A stretch of 64,000 nucleotides of DNA from Daucus carota subsp. sativus (lineage: Eukaryota > Streptophyta > Magnoliopsida > Apiales > Apiaceae), in NCBI RefSeq assembly GCF_001625215.2, contig NC_030385.2:1915135-1979134 (forward strand), given 5' to 3'. Under the pieces are notes generated by a model. The model was not told the DNA's origin. It did no database searches and saw nothing but the letters and a program-made list of their open reading frames with translations. The position numbers and the translations under genes were made by a program. Each line of letters begins with the position of its first letter. Position 1 is the stretch's first letter. This document shows, piece by piece, positions 21,855 to 33,455 of the stretch.

Positions 21855-22586
21855 ATGAACACTCATCTTCAAATTCATCGATATCTTCTCGACTATCACC
21901 ATCATCAAACACAACAACCTTACTCATGGCCCACACCTGGCCCACCTGACGAAAACCCTAGTCCTGTTTTAGAAGGTATCGGTGCAATCGTCGGCGAGCA
22001 CGTCCTGTTCGGCCGCTCCGCCGCCGTTAAATCCCCTGACAACAAGAACACGGCGAAAGAGGATCATAGCGGCGGAGAAGCTGCACACGCGCCGCCGCAG
22101 GAGAGGAGTTACAGGGGAGTGAGGAAGCGGCCGTGGGGGCGGTGGTCGGCGGAGATACGCGACCGCATAGGGCGGTGCCGGCACTGGCTAGGCACGTTTG
22201 ACTCGCCGGAGGAGGCTGCGCGTGCTTATGACTCGGCGGCGAGGAGGCTTCGAGGGTCGAAGGCGAAAACCAACTTCGAGATTCCCTCCGTGTTTCCGAT
22301 ATCTCCGGGGACGGAGGGGTCGTCGTCGTCGTCGTTGTCGTCGGAAGTGAAGAAGAGGAAAGCCGGCGGGGCCAAGACCGGGGCCCACAAGAGGAAGTGT
22401 GCAGTGGTGACATCTATGGCTCAGTTATTTAGTAACACTACAGCTTGTGTCACTCAAGTAGAGCCTAGAAACACAAAATTTCAGGAAAAAATAAAAAATA
22501 TGAATTTTGATGAAGGGGTTGATTTAGAGCTGGATTTGAAGTTAGGGACAACTAGCTTCAGCTTTAATGGTGGGTTTTTAATGTAG
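21855..22586 (+). CDS. AP2/ERF repressor with C-terminal EAR motif
   Basis: An intronless 243-residue protein. Residues 85-142 are a single AP2/ERF DNA-binding domain ([18 protein letters not shown], then RHWLGTF and [14 protein letters not shown]), which in the family binds GCC-box-like DNA. Basic KKRK and HKRKC near 168-182 are a likely nuclear signal. The C-terminus has overlapping LxLxL (DLELDLKLG, about 223-231), the EAR motif that recruits TOPLESS co-repressors; repression is inferred. The domain has Ser at the usual Ala14 position and GRCRHWLG instead of the common basic-kinked linker, so subgroup is left open. The coding region is GC-rich compared with its AT-rich flanks, giving false antisense frames. 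Confidence 0.92.
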   Translation: MNTHLQIHRYLLDYHHHQTQQPYSWPTPGPPDENPSPVLEGIGAIVGEHVLFGRSAAVKSPDNKNTAKEDHSGGEAAHAPPQERSYRGVRKRPWGRWSAEIRDRIGRCRHWLGTFDSPEEAARAYDSAARRLRGSKAKTNFEIPSVFPISPGTEGSSSSSLSSEVKKRKAGGAKTGAHKRKCAVVTSMAQLFSNTTACVTQVEPRNTKFQEKIKNMNFDEGVDLELDLKLGTTSFSFNGGFLM

Positions 22587-23500
22587 CTAGGTTTTGAGTT
22601 AGTTGTGTTGTAGTGTAGCTTCCCTTGGAAATGTAATGCTGTAAGAATTAAGATTATTACTATTAGGTAATTAAGTGTTGTAGTTAAGTGTGGTTTAGTT
22701 TGGTAGTACTGTAATGACTAGAGATTAATGTTGGTGCATGTGTTTTATACTGTTGTAAAAGTGGAGGAAATCATGGTACGGTTGTTTTCCGGCGTGGCTG
22801 TTGAAGATGAATAGGGAAATCGAAGAATATTTACATCAACTGTTAATGTTCTAACAGGATTCCGAAACATTCGGGTTTGAAGGTCTTGGCATTTGAAATA
22901 TTTGTCAAAATTCATTTAGATTAAGATGAAAATTTTGCGGTGCACTACTGGGGTCAGCCGTGCCGAACCGGGACGTTCCGGTTCACGGTTACCGGAACCT
23001 AGTCACCGCTGTCGTGTTGTGTATTTTCCTGTCGGTTGTTGTGTATTTTCGTTTTTCGTATACTCGATGTGAAACCCGTACCCGACCCGCTTAGGGTTCG
23101 CGTACCTACTTTCAAATCTATATCCATTTTGAACGTATGGTGGATTTTCATATTTCTAACATGAAATCTATATCCATTTCGAAACGTGTCAATGTACATT
23201 TCATGTACATCTAATATAAATGTAATAATAAAATTTCAATTAAAATGTATTTTAAAAATACATTTTTATGTATTATTTTAGAAATATAAATTAAAATTTT
23301 CTATTAACATACAATTGTGTACAAATTTTTATATTGTGTACACACTTGTACTTTCATGTACATAAGATGAAAACCTCTATCCGACACTAAGTTTACAGTG
23401 TGTATTTTTCGTGTTCGTGTATCAAAAATTAAAACTCAAACACTAAGTTTTCGAATTGTGTTTCGTGTGTACCAAATTATCATGTCTAATGAAATCCGTG
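22587..23500. other. 3' flank and unresolved repeat
   Basis: No gene. From about 22950 the sequence has phrases such as GTGTTGTGTATTTTC repeated (23012 and 23038) and CCGGTTCACGGTTACCGGAAC, reminiscent of non-autonomous hAT ends, but no inverted termini or duplication were delimited. Confidence 0.35.
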
Positions 23501-23622
23501 CCAGATACTTACTTGTTCACAATTACGATATTAGTTACGTACCAGATAGTTACTTGTTCACAATTACGATATTAGTTACGTCCCAGATAGTTACTTGTTC
23601 ATAATTACGATATTAGTTACGA
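23501..23622 (+). repeat. Three-copy 41-bp tandem repeat
   Basis: Units at 23501-23541, 23542-23582 and 23583-23622 share CCAGATAGTTACTTGTTCAC and then AATTACGATATTAGTTACG. Units differ at only a few positions. The spacing is continuous, with no spacers, so this is a minisatellite and not a CRISPR-type array. Confidence 0.9.
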
Positions 23623-26600
23623 TATTCTGAATATATTTTAAACTCCCTGAAATCTATTCTTTACCCCTAGGTTTTCAAAATTATTTTAATTTTTTTTTAC
23701 ATCGTTGTGTGTGTTCGAAAATAATTTTAAAGTATAATACATAAATTTTGAGTGGTCACAGGGGGTAAAGTATCCGTTAGAAACTAATATACACATTGTT
23801 ACCTCTCAAACACTTAAAGTCAACGGCAGATTTGGACGGAATAGTGACCAGAGTTACAACTTGCACGAGAATGTAAAGTGCAGGGTGCATATTGCCACGT
23901 TTTAAAATTCAGGTACCAAACTGCGTTTGGAGGAAACCTAGGAGTCACAAAGTGTAATTAACTTTAAAATCAATCCGTCACTGTTTAATTAATTATTTGT
24001 TGGAAAATTTGTACATAATGACATGTTTTGGCTTGATGAATAATATAATGGCTCGTACCAATTCTGACCTGTCCCGGTTTAATTAATGATTTCGGACCGT
24101 GTTGAACCGTCTGTTTCGCCGGTTCTATTCGTATCCGTCTCTTTGTTCGGCCACTGTGAACAAAATATATCTATGGTGACTCTAGAGAATGATATGGTTC
24201 TGGTGCATAAAAGAGAAGTAAAGGAGTATTTTGAATACATAAGTTACATGTGTGCAAATGTACATTATTGTAAAAGTAAGAAGCAGTTCCATTTTAGTGA
24301 AAGTTCAGACTCAGAGATCACGAACTATGAGAAACTAGGATTTTTTGCCCGCTACGCATGGTTATAGAGATGATTTTTTAATTAAAATTAATAATGCAAA
24401 GATTTTGAGAAAGAAATGCAATTAAAAATGATTTAATGAAACAATTTTTCCGATTTTGTGGATGAAAAATATATTACTCTCATAATTACTGTGAACATTA
24501 ATTTGAGTTGATATGATTTCAAATGTCAGCTTCTCGGGCAGTTAAAAAAAATAAATTTAATTGTTTTTTTGTTACTAATCATTAGAGAGGGAACCTTGAA
24601 ACTTTTACTTTAGTTTATTTTTCGATCAAAAGATTCAAAACCTTTTTTGATTTGACCTTCGTTTTCTTAGATCTTCTCGTTGTTCCAGGTGATTTTATTC
24701 TATAAAGTGGTCCGAGTTATTCTGTTTTGTAGTTTTGTTCTCCAGATAAGGGAATTGTCTTGGTTTAATTAGTATTTTATTTAAGTATTTGCTGATCTAA
24801 AGTTGCAAGCATCAAAACTTAAGTATTAGTCAAGGTTCTGAGCAGAATTTCACATGCAAAAAATGTCAATATCTATGTTTTATAGTTTAAAATTATTTTT
24901 GAACACACACAACGATGAAAAATATGAAAAAAAAAACATGTATTTAGATTTAGATCCTAAAAATCTATTTAAAATTTAAGGTTCTGCCGCAAGACCTTAG
25001 TGGTTTTATGGTTCTATTTTAAGGACTGCTTGTCTCTTGAGCGCGACCCTTTACACCCTTTCTTAAGTTAAAAAGGTGAAAATTGAGTTTCTTCTACCGA
25101 ATCACTGAACCCTCATCGTGAAAGATCTCTACTGTTTGAGTTCTCTTTGGATTTTCACTCAAGGCAATCACAAAACACAAACTATTAAATTCTGATTTAA
25201 TTATTATAAATTTTATATTTATAATTTAATATATAAATTTGAGCAAGAAAAAAAAGACAAAATCATAATAATATATTTATACGTTTTCTTGAGTTGCTAT
25301 TTTTGTAAAGGTCCTATGTTGGAGTGGAAGATTTAATCCATCCATATTTGGTTTTCTCGTTTCCTGCATTTTTATTTTAATTAAATTACTAAGTTTTGTT
25401 TATTTATCTGCAATACGGACAAAAATCAATTTATACGAATTCGGCAAGTTTAAAAATAAAATTCAAAATTATATTAGTCAAAACAAATTTAAGTTCCATA
25501 CATTTTTAGAAGGAAAAGATTTAATCGAAAATATAATATATAAATTTTAAGTTTTACTATACACTAAATAAAAAATGATATATTTTCTTTTTCCTTAATT
25601 CTACAATATGGACATAAATCATTTTATACAAATTAGGCATTTCAGAAAATAAAATATAAATTCTGATATAAGTGACAAAAAGATGTACAAACTCCGGAGA
25701 TAAGTCTTAAAAAATTCGGCACACTTATATGTTTATTAAGGCAGGAAGTAATTTATTTCAAGAAGACCGAGCTTACATTTGAAATATCTTTTGATTTGGA
25801 TTTATTTGTTACTAAAGATGTATATTTTAAATGAAGTATAGAATTTTAAAATATATTATATACAGTAAAAATGAAATAATTTAACTATTAACTGTTTTTC
25901 TATGATAGGGTCTTTGCCTGCTATCTTATGAATGAATCAGAGTTTTGTTACTTGAGTGTAATCTGTTGACTCCTAGTGACTGGTCTCTAAATTTTTTTAC
26001 TGAAAGTCATCACGAAAATTGAAATTGAAACACAGATATTTCTGCAATAGTGAGGCCAGCTATCATAGAGGCGAACATACAGGATGCACAATAACTTAAA
26101 ATGGAATGTGCATTGCAAGAATTTTATGCCACTCTGAAAAATGGACACTCTGCAATGGGAATTTTTGTTCACTGCAACATCCCTGTTTCAACCGTACCTG
26201 CTTATTGAGTAGTTCGATCATGGGATCATCTCTATCATGGAGTCAACTTCAATGGCTCCTGTCAACTCTGTCCAAGACTGACAATACTGGAATTTCAACT
26301 ACTCAGATCAAACAATACCTCTCTCATTCTGTTCCTATAGCAACTCTCTCTCTCCCTCCCTCAATCTACAAACACAACCACACAATGGACCCATCAAAAT
26401 CCAAACATTCAGACACATATATTATACACATATCGAAACAGAAATTTACATGGGAGACAAATATTTTACATCTAAACTATATGTTACCATCTTTTGAAAT
26501 TCACAGGATTGGGAGTAAAGTCTGTTTTCTTAACATCCAAGTACAACATCCATAACTTCGTTCATGCCTTTCTAAAACTTCTGATCACTATATTCTAGTG

Positions 26601-26867
26601 TACAGATGCATTCGATCTTCTCTCCCACCCGCATCATTCACCGATATTGTCTGCTACATCATCAACTTTGATCTCACCTACTTAAATATATCATCCCTAC
26701 GTTACACTTACATTGTTTTACACATACTTATTTCATTTCAAACTTCATTCCTCTCCAACCTATCAATTAAAGGCAGCATTAAAATATTTAATTAATGGAA
26801 ACAGCTTGCACATGTTAATATAAGTGCTCGATGACATCGATCTATGTACATATTAACTTATGCATAC
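23623..26867. other. AT-rich intergenic region
   Basis: No supported gene. Short frames (24086-24367, 26106-26555, 26598-26795) show no family motif and biased composition. No transposon ends were delimited. Confidence 0.4.
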
Positions 26868-27650
26868 CGCGACCACACGGGTCAGCCTTCCTTGATCTTC
26901 CACTCCTTCAGGTGTACCCTCCAGTCCGAGAATTCTAGCACATGCACTAACAAAGTGCCTTGCATAGTCATAGGTATGGAATCTAAAAAGGGAAATCATC
27001 ATTTAGTTATTGCAGCTTATTGCAAATAAGGGGGTAAAAAAGATATGCAAGTACATATATGTTAACATTGGTAAACTCATAAAGGGGAGCTCTTATTAAT
27101 ACAATAATACCCAAGCTAAACATAATAAGCAGTCACCATACTACAAATCAGCTTTATTGTATATACAGAGTATAGAGAATGGTATCAGTAACTGCAGCAT
27201 TATTGGTAAAGCATGATCATGCTTAATTATGAGGTAGGCATTAAAAGATTACACAAATAATATATATATACTTCTGCAGAAATCAGATTGTCTAGAATCT
27301 ACAACATTCAGCTAGCAAAATTGACTCCTAATTCCTACCTAATTACCTTTAATTATGTCACTCCCCTCAGTATAATTGTATTATGATGAGCCTAGTTGCA
27401 GTTATTGTACCTATGATTTAAAATCAGCAACCGACTCATTGTGCTATGATAATAAATATGATTGCAAGCCTATAGACTACATATAAAATTTCTTACCCAA
27501 CTACATCAGCAGCAAGAACGGCACGTAACAGCTCTGATCGAGACGGCATCAGCCTGTGAATTTGAGAAGATGGAAATGGTGTGTGAAGAAACCAACCGAC
27601 TTTCAGTTTGCTGTCATATTTTCTGCTTTCGACACCTTGACAATGGGCAG
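26868..27650 (-). pseudogene. Truncated trehalose-6-phosphate synthase (class I) fragment
   Basis: Two adjacent exons of a plant TPS1-type gene survive. Exon at 27497 to about 27650 reads KVGWFLHTPFPSS then SRSELLRAVLAADVVG; exon at 26868-26982 reads FHTYDYARHFVSACARILGL then GTPEGVEDQGRLTRVV. They join across a 514-base intron with GTAAG donor and TTTTAG acceptor, the split Gly codon preserved. These are the GT-B UDP-glucose/glucose-6-phosphate site motifs. Upstream of the first exon the frame breaks (a 1-2 base shift in the KCLKEYN-equivalent region). Downstream a GTATG donor is present but no later exon (FPIGIDSDRF) was found before 26.0 kb. Intact plant class I TPS is over 900 residues, so this is a remnant of about 85 residues. 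Confidence 0.85.
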
Positions 27651-29352
27651 AAAATTCAATTGTTTTTTTTACTATTATCAGGAGTATGCAAGTCATAATG
27701 GCTTATGTAAGCTGATACCTTGTGAGAATTGAGATTGTCTAATTTGCACTCATTGTAAGAAACCTTCCCGCTTACCTAAATAAAGACAATATCAATTATT
27801 GTTAGAAACATAACTATCAAAAACAGGATATTATTTATTCCTAATCATTTTTAAAAACCTTCTTGGCAAATCTGTATGCTCACCAGTTTTGCACTTGCCA
27901 TAGCTTGCTCTTTTTATAGCAGAACCTTCGTCTCGTAGATCTGTACCAAATCATCTATATAAGATTCCTGTAATATCATAAAATGAATTCGAAAAGATAA
28001 TGGTACGATCACAAAGAGGTTTTTATTTTAATTTGCTCATGAAGTTTCCTCTGCACCTCCATTTAAATCTGCAGAACTTGAGGTGATTGCTGGCTAAGGC
28101 TCACTTTAATACCAAAATCACCTTAATTGCTTCAGCTTGTCGGCTTCTTCCGTTGTGCAGCCATGCATACAACCTGAGTGAGCAAACATATCAATCTCGT
28201 ATCTAAGATACAGCACTATAAAAGGACCATTCACTCGAAGAATATGAACCTATTTTCCCGTCTCTCTGTCACTCGAAGAAGTGCTATCATCCTTGCAAAC
28301 TTCACAATCTTCCTGTCTTTTTGTCATTCTGCTTTCAACACTTTGACTGCATGATAGCATTAAAAATTTTACAAATATTAAAAAGTAAGATTAAAAAGTA
28401 AGGGTTCTTGAACAGATTCATCGACACAATCTTTATCTTTTTCGTTCGCTTCAGCTGCTGCATATTGAGATTCTCCTAGGAACAATTAGGAGAGAGATGT
28501 TCTTTGTTTTTTGAATTTTGGGATGTGGTGGATTTGTTTGAATTTTGAAACCCAGTGCGTATATTGGGTTGAGAACTGTTAAAGTAGATTGAGAGTCACA
28601 CAATAATTACACGTACTAATTTAACACAATTACACACAGTAATTTAACACAATCAAACATAATGTAGTATAACAATACCCAACTGGTTTAAAGATTTAAT
28701 AAATGACTTCTCCCTCTCAGAACTAAAATCAAGCACTTAGTATGCAAAAATAGAACATATAATCCAATTAGTTTAAACACATAAATGATCGAACTATCTC
28801 CCTCTCGGAACCACAATCAAACACTTCTTATGCAAAAGGATTCATATCGTACGAAAATTCTCAAATTATACAACTGAATCGGAAAAAACGAAGAGAACTT
28901 TAACCAAACAGTTATATGCATCAATTCAAAGTCACTGATGTTTACTTGCCTCGAATATTATGAGATTTGGTAACATCTTCTACAATCAAAAACTGATACA
29001 TCTAACCTTCAGCTACAAATCTGTAAGCATAACATTTGAAAATAATTAGTGCAAATCTTTTAAATCACATATATAAGTATGACATGCGAAAATGACTGAA
29101 AAGCATTTCAAAAGATGGATAAAAAAAATACATATAAATAGTTATGACTAACAAAAGAATACTCCTGTTATGAGAGAATGAGCCTGAACTCATATTTAAG
29201 AGAGACAAAAGTTGAAGGATGAGAAATTTGAATTTCAAAATTTCAAAAACGATGACAAAGCGGCATCAGTAAGAAAAATCTTTCTGTTTGTTTCTGTATA
29301 GGAAAACGTGCATAACACAAAAGTAGATGTGATTTGGTTTTTGTGAGCAGTA
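27651..29352. other. Spacer upstream of the TPS fragment
   Basis: No convincing further TPS exon. A block near 28308-28360 (TTGTCATTCTGCTTTCAACACTTTGAC) resembles the start of the fragment at 27612-27645, suggesting a small duplicated piece of the degraded exon border. No other gene was recognised. Confidence 0.35.
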
Positions 29353-29683
29353 TTCCCTGTCCCTCTCATTTCTTTAGTGTTATTACTTTGGGATGTCCCT
29401 CTCATTTTTTTATATTATTATAAATAGTAAGTTTTTCTCATGATTACACCCACTATCTTCCCCTACTATCTCATAACAATAAAAACAACTATTACCCTCA
29501 CTACTTTCCTCCACTATTTCAAATCTATTACCCACTACTTTCCTCCACTATCTCAAATCTATTATTAAATATTGATAGGTCCCACCGCTTTACCCACTTT
29601 TCATCGAACTTTACTCATTTTTATACATTGTCTTGGTCTCTGTGTCTCCCTCCAATGTAAACAATTGAGGGGGACGGAGGGAG
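29353..29683. mobile_element. Stowaway-like MITE
   Basis: About 331 bases with ends TTCCCTGTCCCTCTCATTTC and the complement at ATTGAGGGGGACGGAGGGAG, between TA dinucleotides. Inside, TCCCTCTCATTT and TACCCACTACTTTCCTCCAC-type words are duplicated, so it is either internally amplified or nested. Confidence 0.75.
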
Positions 29684-30780
29684 TATATATTAATATGGTG
29701 AATATTCACCGTAACAACAAATAATAAACGTAGTACGTACTATTTTTTTACCGATTGTAATGGTTTACGCTAACACATTTAAATATATTACATATTTCAA
29801 ATATAAAAACTATTCAATATTAATCTTCTCATAAAGGAAAAAATTATCACAAAAATTAGTCACTCGTTAACGTAATTTGTATCAAAAATATCACTTTATC
29901 GTTAGTCGAAATTCTCTGAAAGTATTATAGAATGAGTTTCGCACATTTTTTATGAATGATATTATATCTAAATGAAAAGTTCCGATTTCTACTATTCTAA
30001 CTAATATTGTTAGATTTTTAAAATTTTATCAGCTATAACTGAGAATCTTTCATTTGGATAGCCCAGTGGTGGGTTTATCCTCTATTGTCCCGGGACATCC
30101 GGGTTCAACAGATACTAATTTGTAAGGCATATAAACCTGCATTGTTAAAAAAAAAAACCATTCATAAAAAATATGCGAAACTTAATATATAATATTTTCA
30201 AAATTTCGACTAATGATGGAGTGATATATAAATTCTTCTACTGAGTCACTCATTTGAGTCAGTTTTGTAATCGGTGACTCACCTCAGACGTTTGGAGTAA
30301 GGGACGTACTTCATAATTAACCCATCGACAAACACATGATATGAGTCGGGATAACTTGTGTTTGGACATGTCTAAAACCAGATCAAGTTACCTTATTTAT
30401 TATCTCGATTATGATAGGTTGAAAAACCTAGAATTTTTTTATTAAATTATTTTTATTTTTAAATTTTTTATGGAAATGTAAAAGATCATTTCAAAAGATC
30501 ATTTAAAGTATTTTTATTTTTATATTAATAATATTTATATACAATAAATTTCAAATAGAAAACAATTCCTTTAAATATATAAATGAAAAAATAAACTTTA
30601 CTCATTAATATCCAATAAACTTTACTCATTAATAAATAATTTAATAAATAATAATAATAATAACTATTTTTTCAGTTAAATAAAAGGGACTCGTATTAAA
30701 TGGAACGTTTTCAAATTAGGCTGTACAAAGCGGTAGGGAGGCGTAGGACAGTTTGGCATGTGATATAGAGGAGTAGATAG
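29684..30780. other. AT-rich spacer with SINE-like unit
   Basis: No gene was recognised. It holds the SINE-like unit at about 30054-30157 and long AT runs. Confidence 0.4.
30054..30157 (+). repeat. SINE-like unit with A-rich tail
   Basis: TAGCCCAGTGG (30059-30069) fits the A box and GGGTTCAAC (30101-30109) the B box. About 40 bases later the unit ends in TTG-TTAAAAAAAAAAA. That order, A box, B box and simple tail, is SINE-like. Target duplications were not clear. Confidence 0.55.
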
Positions 30781-30784
30781 GATG

Positions 30785-31101
30785 TGGTCACGTGGACTGT
30801 GGGAGTTCGGAGCGCAGTTTTTGGTAAAGTAGCTGGCTGCACAGTGTTTTTATATTATTTAATTCAAAGCTCATACACGTGTCTAAGGAGGAAGCAGCAT
30901 TCCGTATGTAGTCAATGGCAAGGGATGTAGATACGAAGTATTTGGGGAGGGCTTTTAGTAATTACACCCTCAAACAGCCTTCAGGCTTTATAATATAAAT
31001 AGAAAAGTCTGAGCCCGCGGAGAGTGATGTATGGAGGAAGAGGGCTTAAATCTTGGGAGTTCATTAGCAGAGGGAAAGAAGGTGCAGTAGCAGAAGAATA
31101 G
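30785..31101 (+). promoter_or_regulatory. Promoter-like segment with G-boxes, TATA box and a short ORF
   Basis: Two CACGTG G-boxes (30789-30794 and 30876-30881) precede a good TATA box TATAAATAG (30994-31002). The spacing is that of a light- or ABA-responsive plant promoter. Behind it there is no long reading frame: the first ATG (31027) opens a 24-codon frame ending at 31101, and an overlapping ATG (31031) opens a 19-codon frame. The product could be a non-coding RNA, a microRNA precursor, a small peptide or the leader of a gene with later exons that were not recognised. No known microRNA was spotted. Confidence 0.4.
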
Positions 31102-33455
31102 TACGAATAGTGGTGTCATTAACTGACTCATACTCTGACTACCAGTGGCAGTGGCATCCCAGTACTAGCTGCCATCGTCAAAGATCTCTCTGTTTTTGTA
31201 CGTACCTTTCTGTTTGCATATCTACATTTCTAACTCTTTTTACTACTACAAAACACATCATTTCCTTTTTATTGCCTTCAAAATACGTGGGCCCTACAAT
31301 GTTATCTTTTAGGGTCGTTTGTGTAAATTTAAAAAAGTGCTTCTTGATTGAATCTGAGTCCTTAAAATATAAATCTAATGACCCCGTATAGTGTGCTAGA
31401 TACGGTATAGTGTGCTAGATACGGTTGCTCGGGAACAAGACCTAATACTTATTGCTCACCTTTTCCGGGATCTTTACCTACGAGGGAAAAAAATGGCCCT
31501 CTCTCTTTTCACCTCATCATGCACAAACAAATGAAATGTATAAAGGTTTGCAGGTTATAAAGAAAGTGAAGGTAAATTTCAACGCAAATAATTATTGTCA
31601 AGCAGGATCTGAAGTTTGATCTAGATTTTGCTACGAAGTCTTCTGTTACCCTTAAATTAGCAATTATTATATCTACGATGATTATCATCTATTTCTACAT
31701 CAATTGCTCACTGTTGTTTAGGGGATATCCACTGCTACACGAACCACCTATTCATTGACATGACACAAGGATCTCGCCCCCGATTCTTCAATAAATTTTG
31801 TTTAAATATTTCAAATCTGATTTGATTTTTGACTGCTACTACAGTAGATTATTATATACCTATGTTGATGGGCCTTTTGGGTGGACAAGGCCCAGAAAGG
31901 ATGTAGCTGAATAATTTCAGCTCTGATGAACTAGTGCATCTATGAAGAGAAATTTTCTATCCATGAACACAAAGTCATGCAATAGCCCACGAGTAACTAA
32001 GGGAGCAAATCCAATTCCTCTTGAGCTACTTATTTTTCGAGGATGTGAATCGGGAATGAGAAAGAGAGTTCAGGAAATTCCATTTCTCGTGAGCCACTTA
32101 TTTCTCCGAAACAAAGGAATGAGAGATATTATTTCTACTCTTGCATGACATGGCTTCAAGGTTGATCCCCAGGACCTGCCTGAGAATTCCTAGTGCAGAT
32201 AACTAAGACCCTGCTGTCGGGTTTAAACAAAGAGGAAAACTGAGAGGAGGAAAACAAATAACAAAATTTGCACTCATATTTCATATTTGTGCTCCCGGAT
32301 TTTTTTAGCAACGAAAACAAGTGAAGAAGGAAGTAAGTTCATTAAATCCCAACATTTTCACTCCAAAACACGAAAGTGGGATGAAAAGGAAAGCCAGGGA
32401 TGAGAATAACTAAAAAAATGTTGAAATAACAATACGTCACTTTCCTAAACAAAAGGGTAAATTATAAGTAACAATCAATTTAGTACTTTTCTTCCTAAGC
32501 GAGGAGCACATTAATTAAACTAGTTTAGTCTCTAATCTTTTTTTAGCTCCGGAGCAAGTGTGCATACCGAAATACTCTCTATCAAGTGAGTGAAACTAGT
32601 AATGTCCATTTCACTTACTTTCACTTGCATTCTTTTGCTTTCCGTCCATAAAAAAGTTGGAAGCAATTGAAGCTAGCGGGTTCAGTGCAAGTGCACAGCC
32701 TGCACCGGTGGGCTAGGGCCAGACCTTATTCAAAAAACACACACTGATTTGGTAGAGTATACTGTACAGGGAATCATGTCGTCCTGAGTTGCTAAGGTCT
32801 GTGATAACTTCAAAACATACTAGACATTTGAATCCTATAGAAACAGTGCAACCGCAAAGCGGCTGCATTGGGGAGACCTATCGCATTTGGGGATACAAAT
32901 ATATGGTAACTTGCCAGGCCCTTAATATACAAAAGAACATGTTGGCCTGACTTCTTGAGGCAAATACTAGAGGTTAAGATCAGGCCCTCAAGTTTAAGAC
33001 GTTTTGGCAACTACATCCAAAACCCGGAACCATTGCCAAACTGCGTCTTAAACTATTTCACATGGCCCTCAAGTTTAAGACGTTTTGGCAGCTCCATCCA
33101 AAACCCGGAAGCATTGCCAAACTGCGTCTAAAACTATTTCACATGAAAAAGAAAAAGATAGCTGCATGTTATTGCCTTTATGTAATAGTTACATCTTATC
33201 TGTAAAAATTCTCGAAAGAAACTCCAACGATAGAACCAGGCCCTAGAAACCTAAAATAAAAGAAATGTCGATGCAGAATACTGATTATGATCCTATCCTA
33301 CCCTCAATACCTTCATGTTATAATGGAAACATACTCACCGCATTCTTAGTAATGCAGATGGTATTGAAGGAGTTTTGTGTCTTTAGTTGCGCTTGCTATA
33401 AAACTGAACCTACACAAGATACTGTCAGTACTTTAAATTGATTCTGAAACCAGCT
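31102..33455. other. Intergenic region
   Basis: No supported gene. A two-copy tandem repeat of about 80 bases lies at 32986-33146. Short frames at 31942-32148 and 32810-33010 have no family motif. Confidence 0.4.
32986..33146 (+). repeat. Two-copy 80-bp tandem repeat
   Basis: Two near-identical units, about 32986-33065 and 33066-33146, each beginning CCCTCAAGTTTAAGACGTTT and containing AACCCGGAA-CATTGCCAAACTGCGTCT. Only a few substitutions separate them. Confidence 0.9.

Noticed and set aside
23501-23622. CRISPR-like array
   Set aside because: Units are contiguous without unique spacers, and the genome is a plant nuclear one.
24086-24367. 93-codon plus-strand frame
   Set aside because: No motif, AT-biased composition and no promoter support.
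26106-26555. 149-codon plus-strand frame
   Set aside because: Composition is simple-sequence-like with no domain; the start is not convincing.
31027-31101. Known conserved upstream ORF or microRNA
   Set aside because: The short peptide and nearby sequence match no uORF or mature microRNA that was recalled; kept only as an unexplained promoter-like segment.
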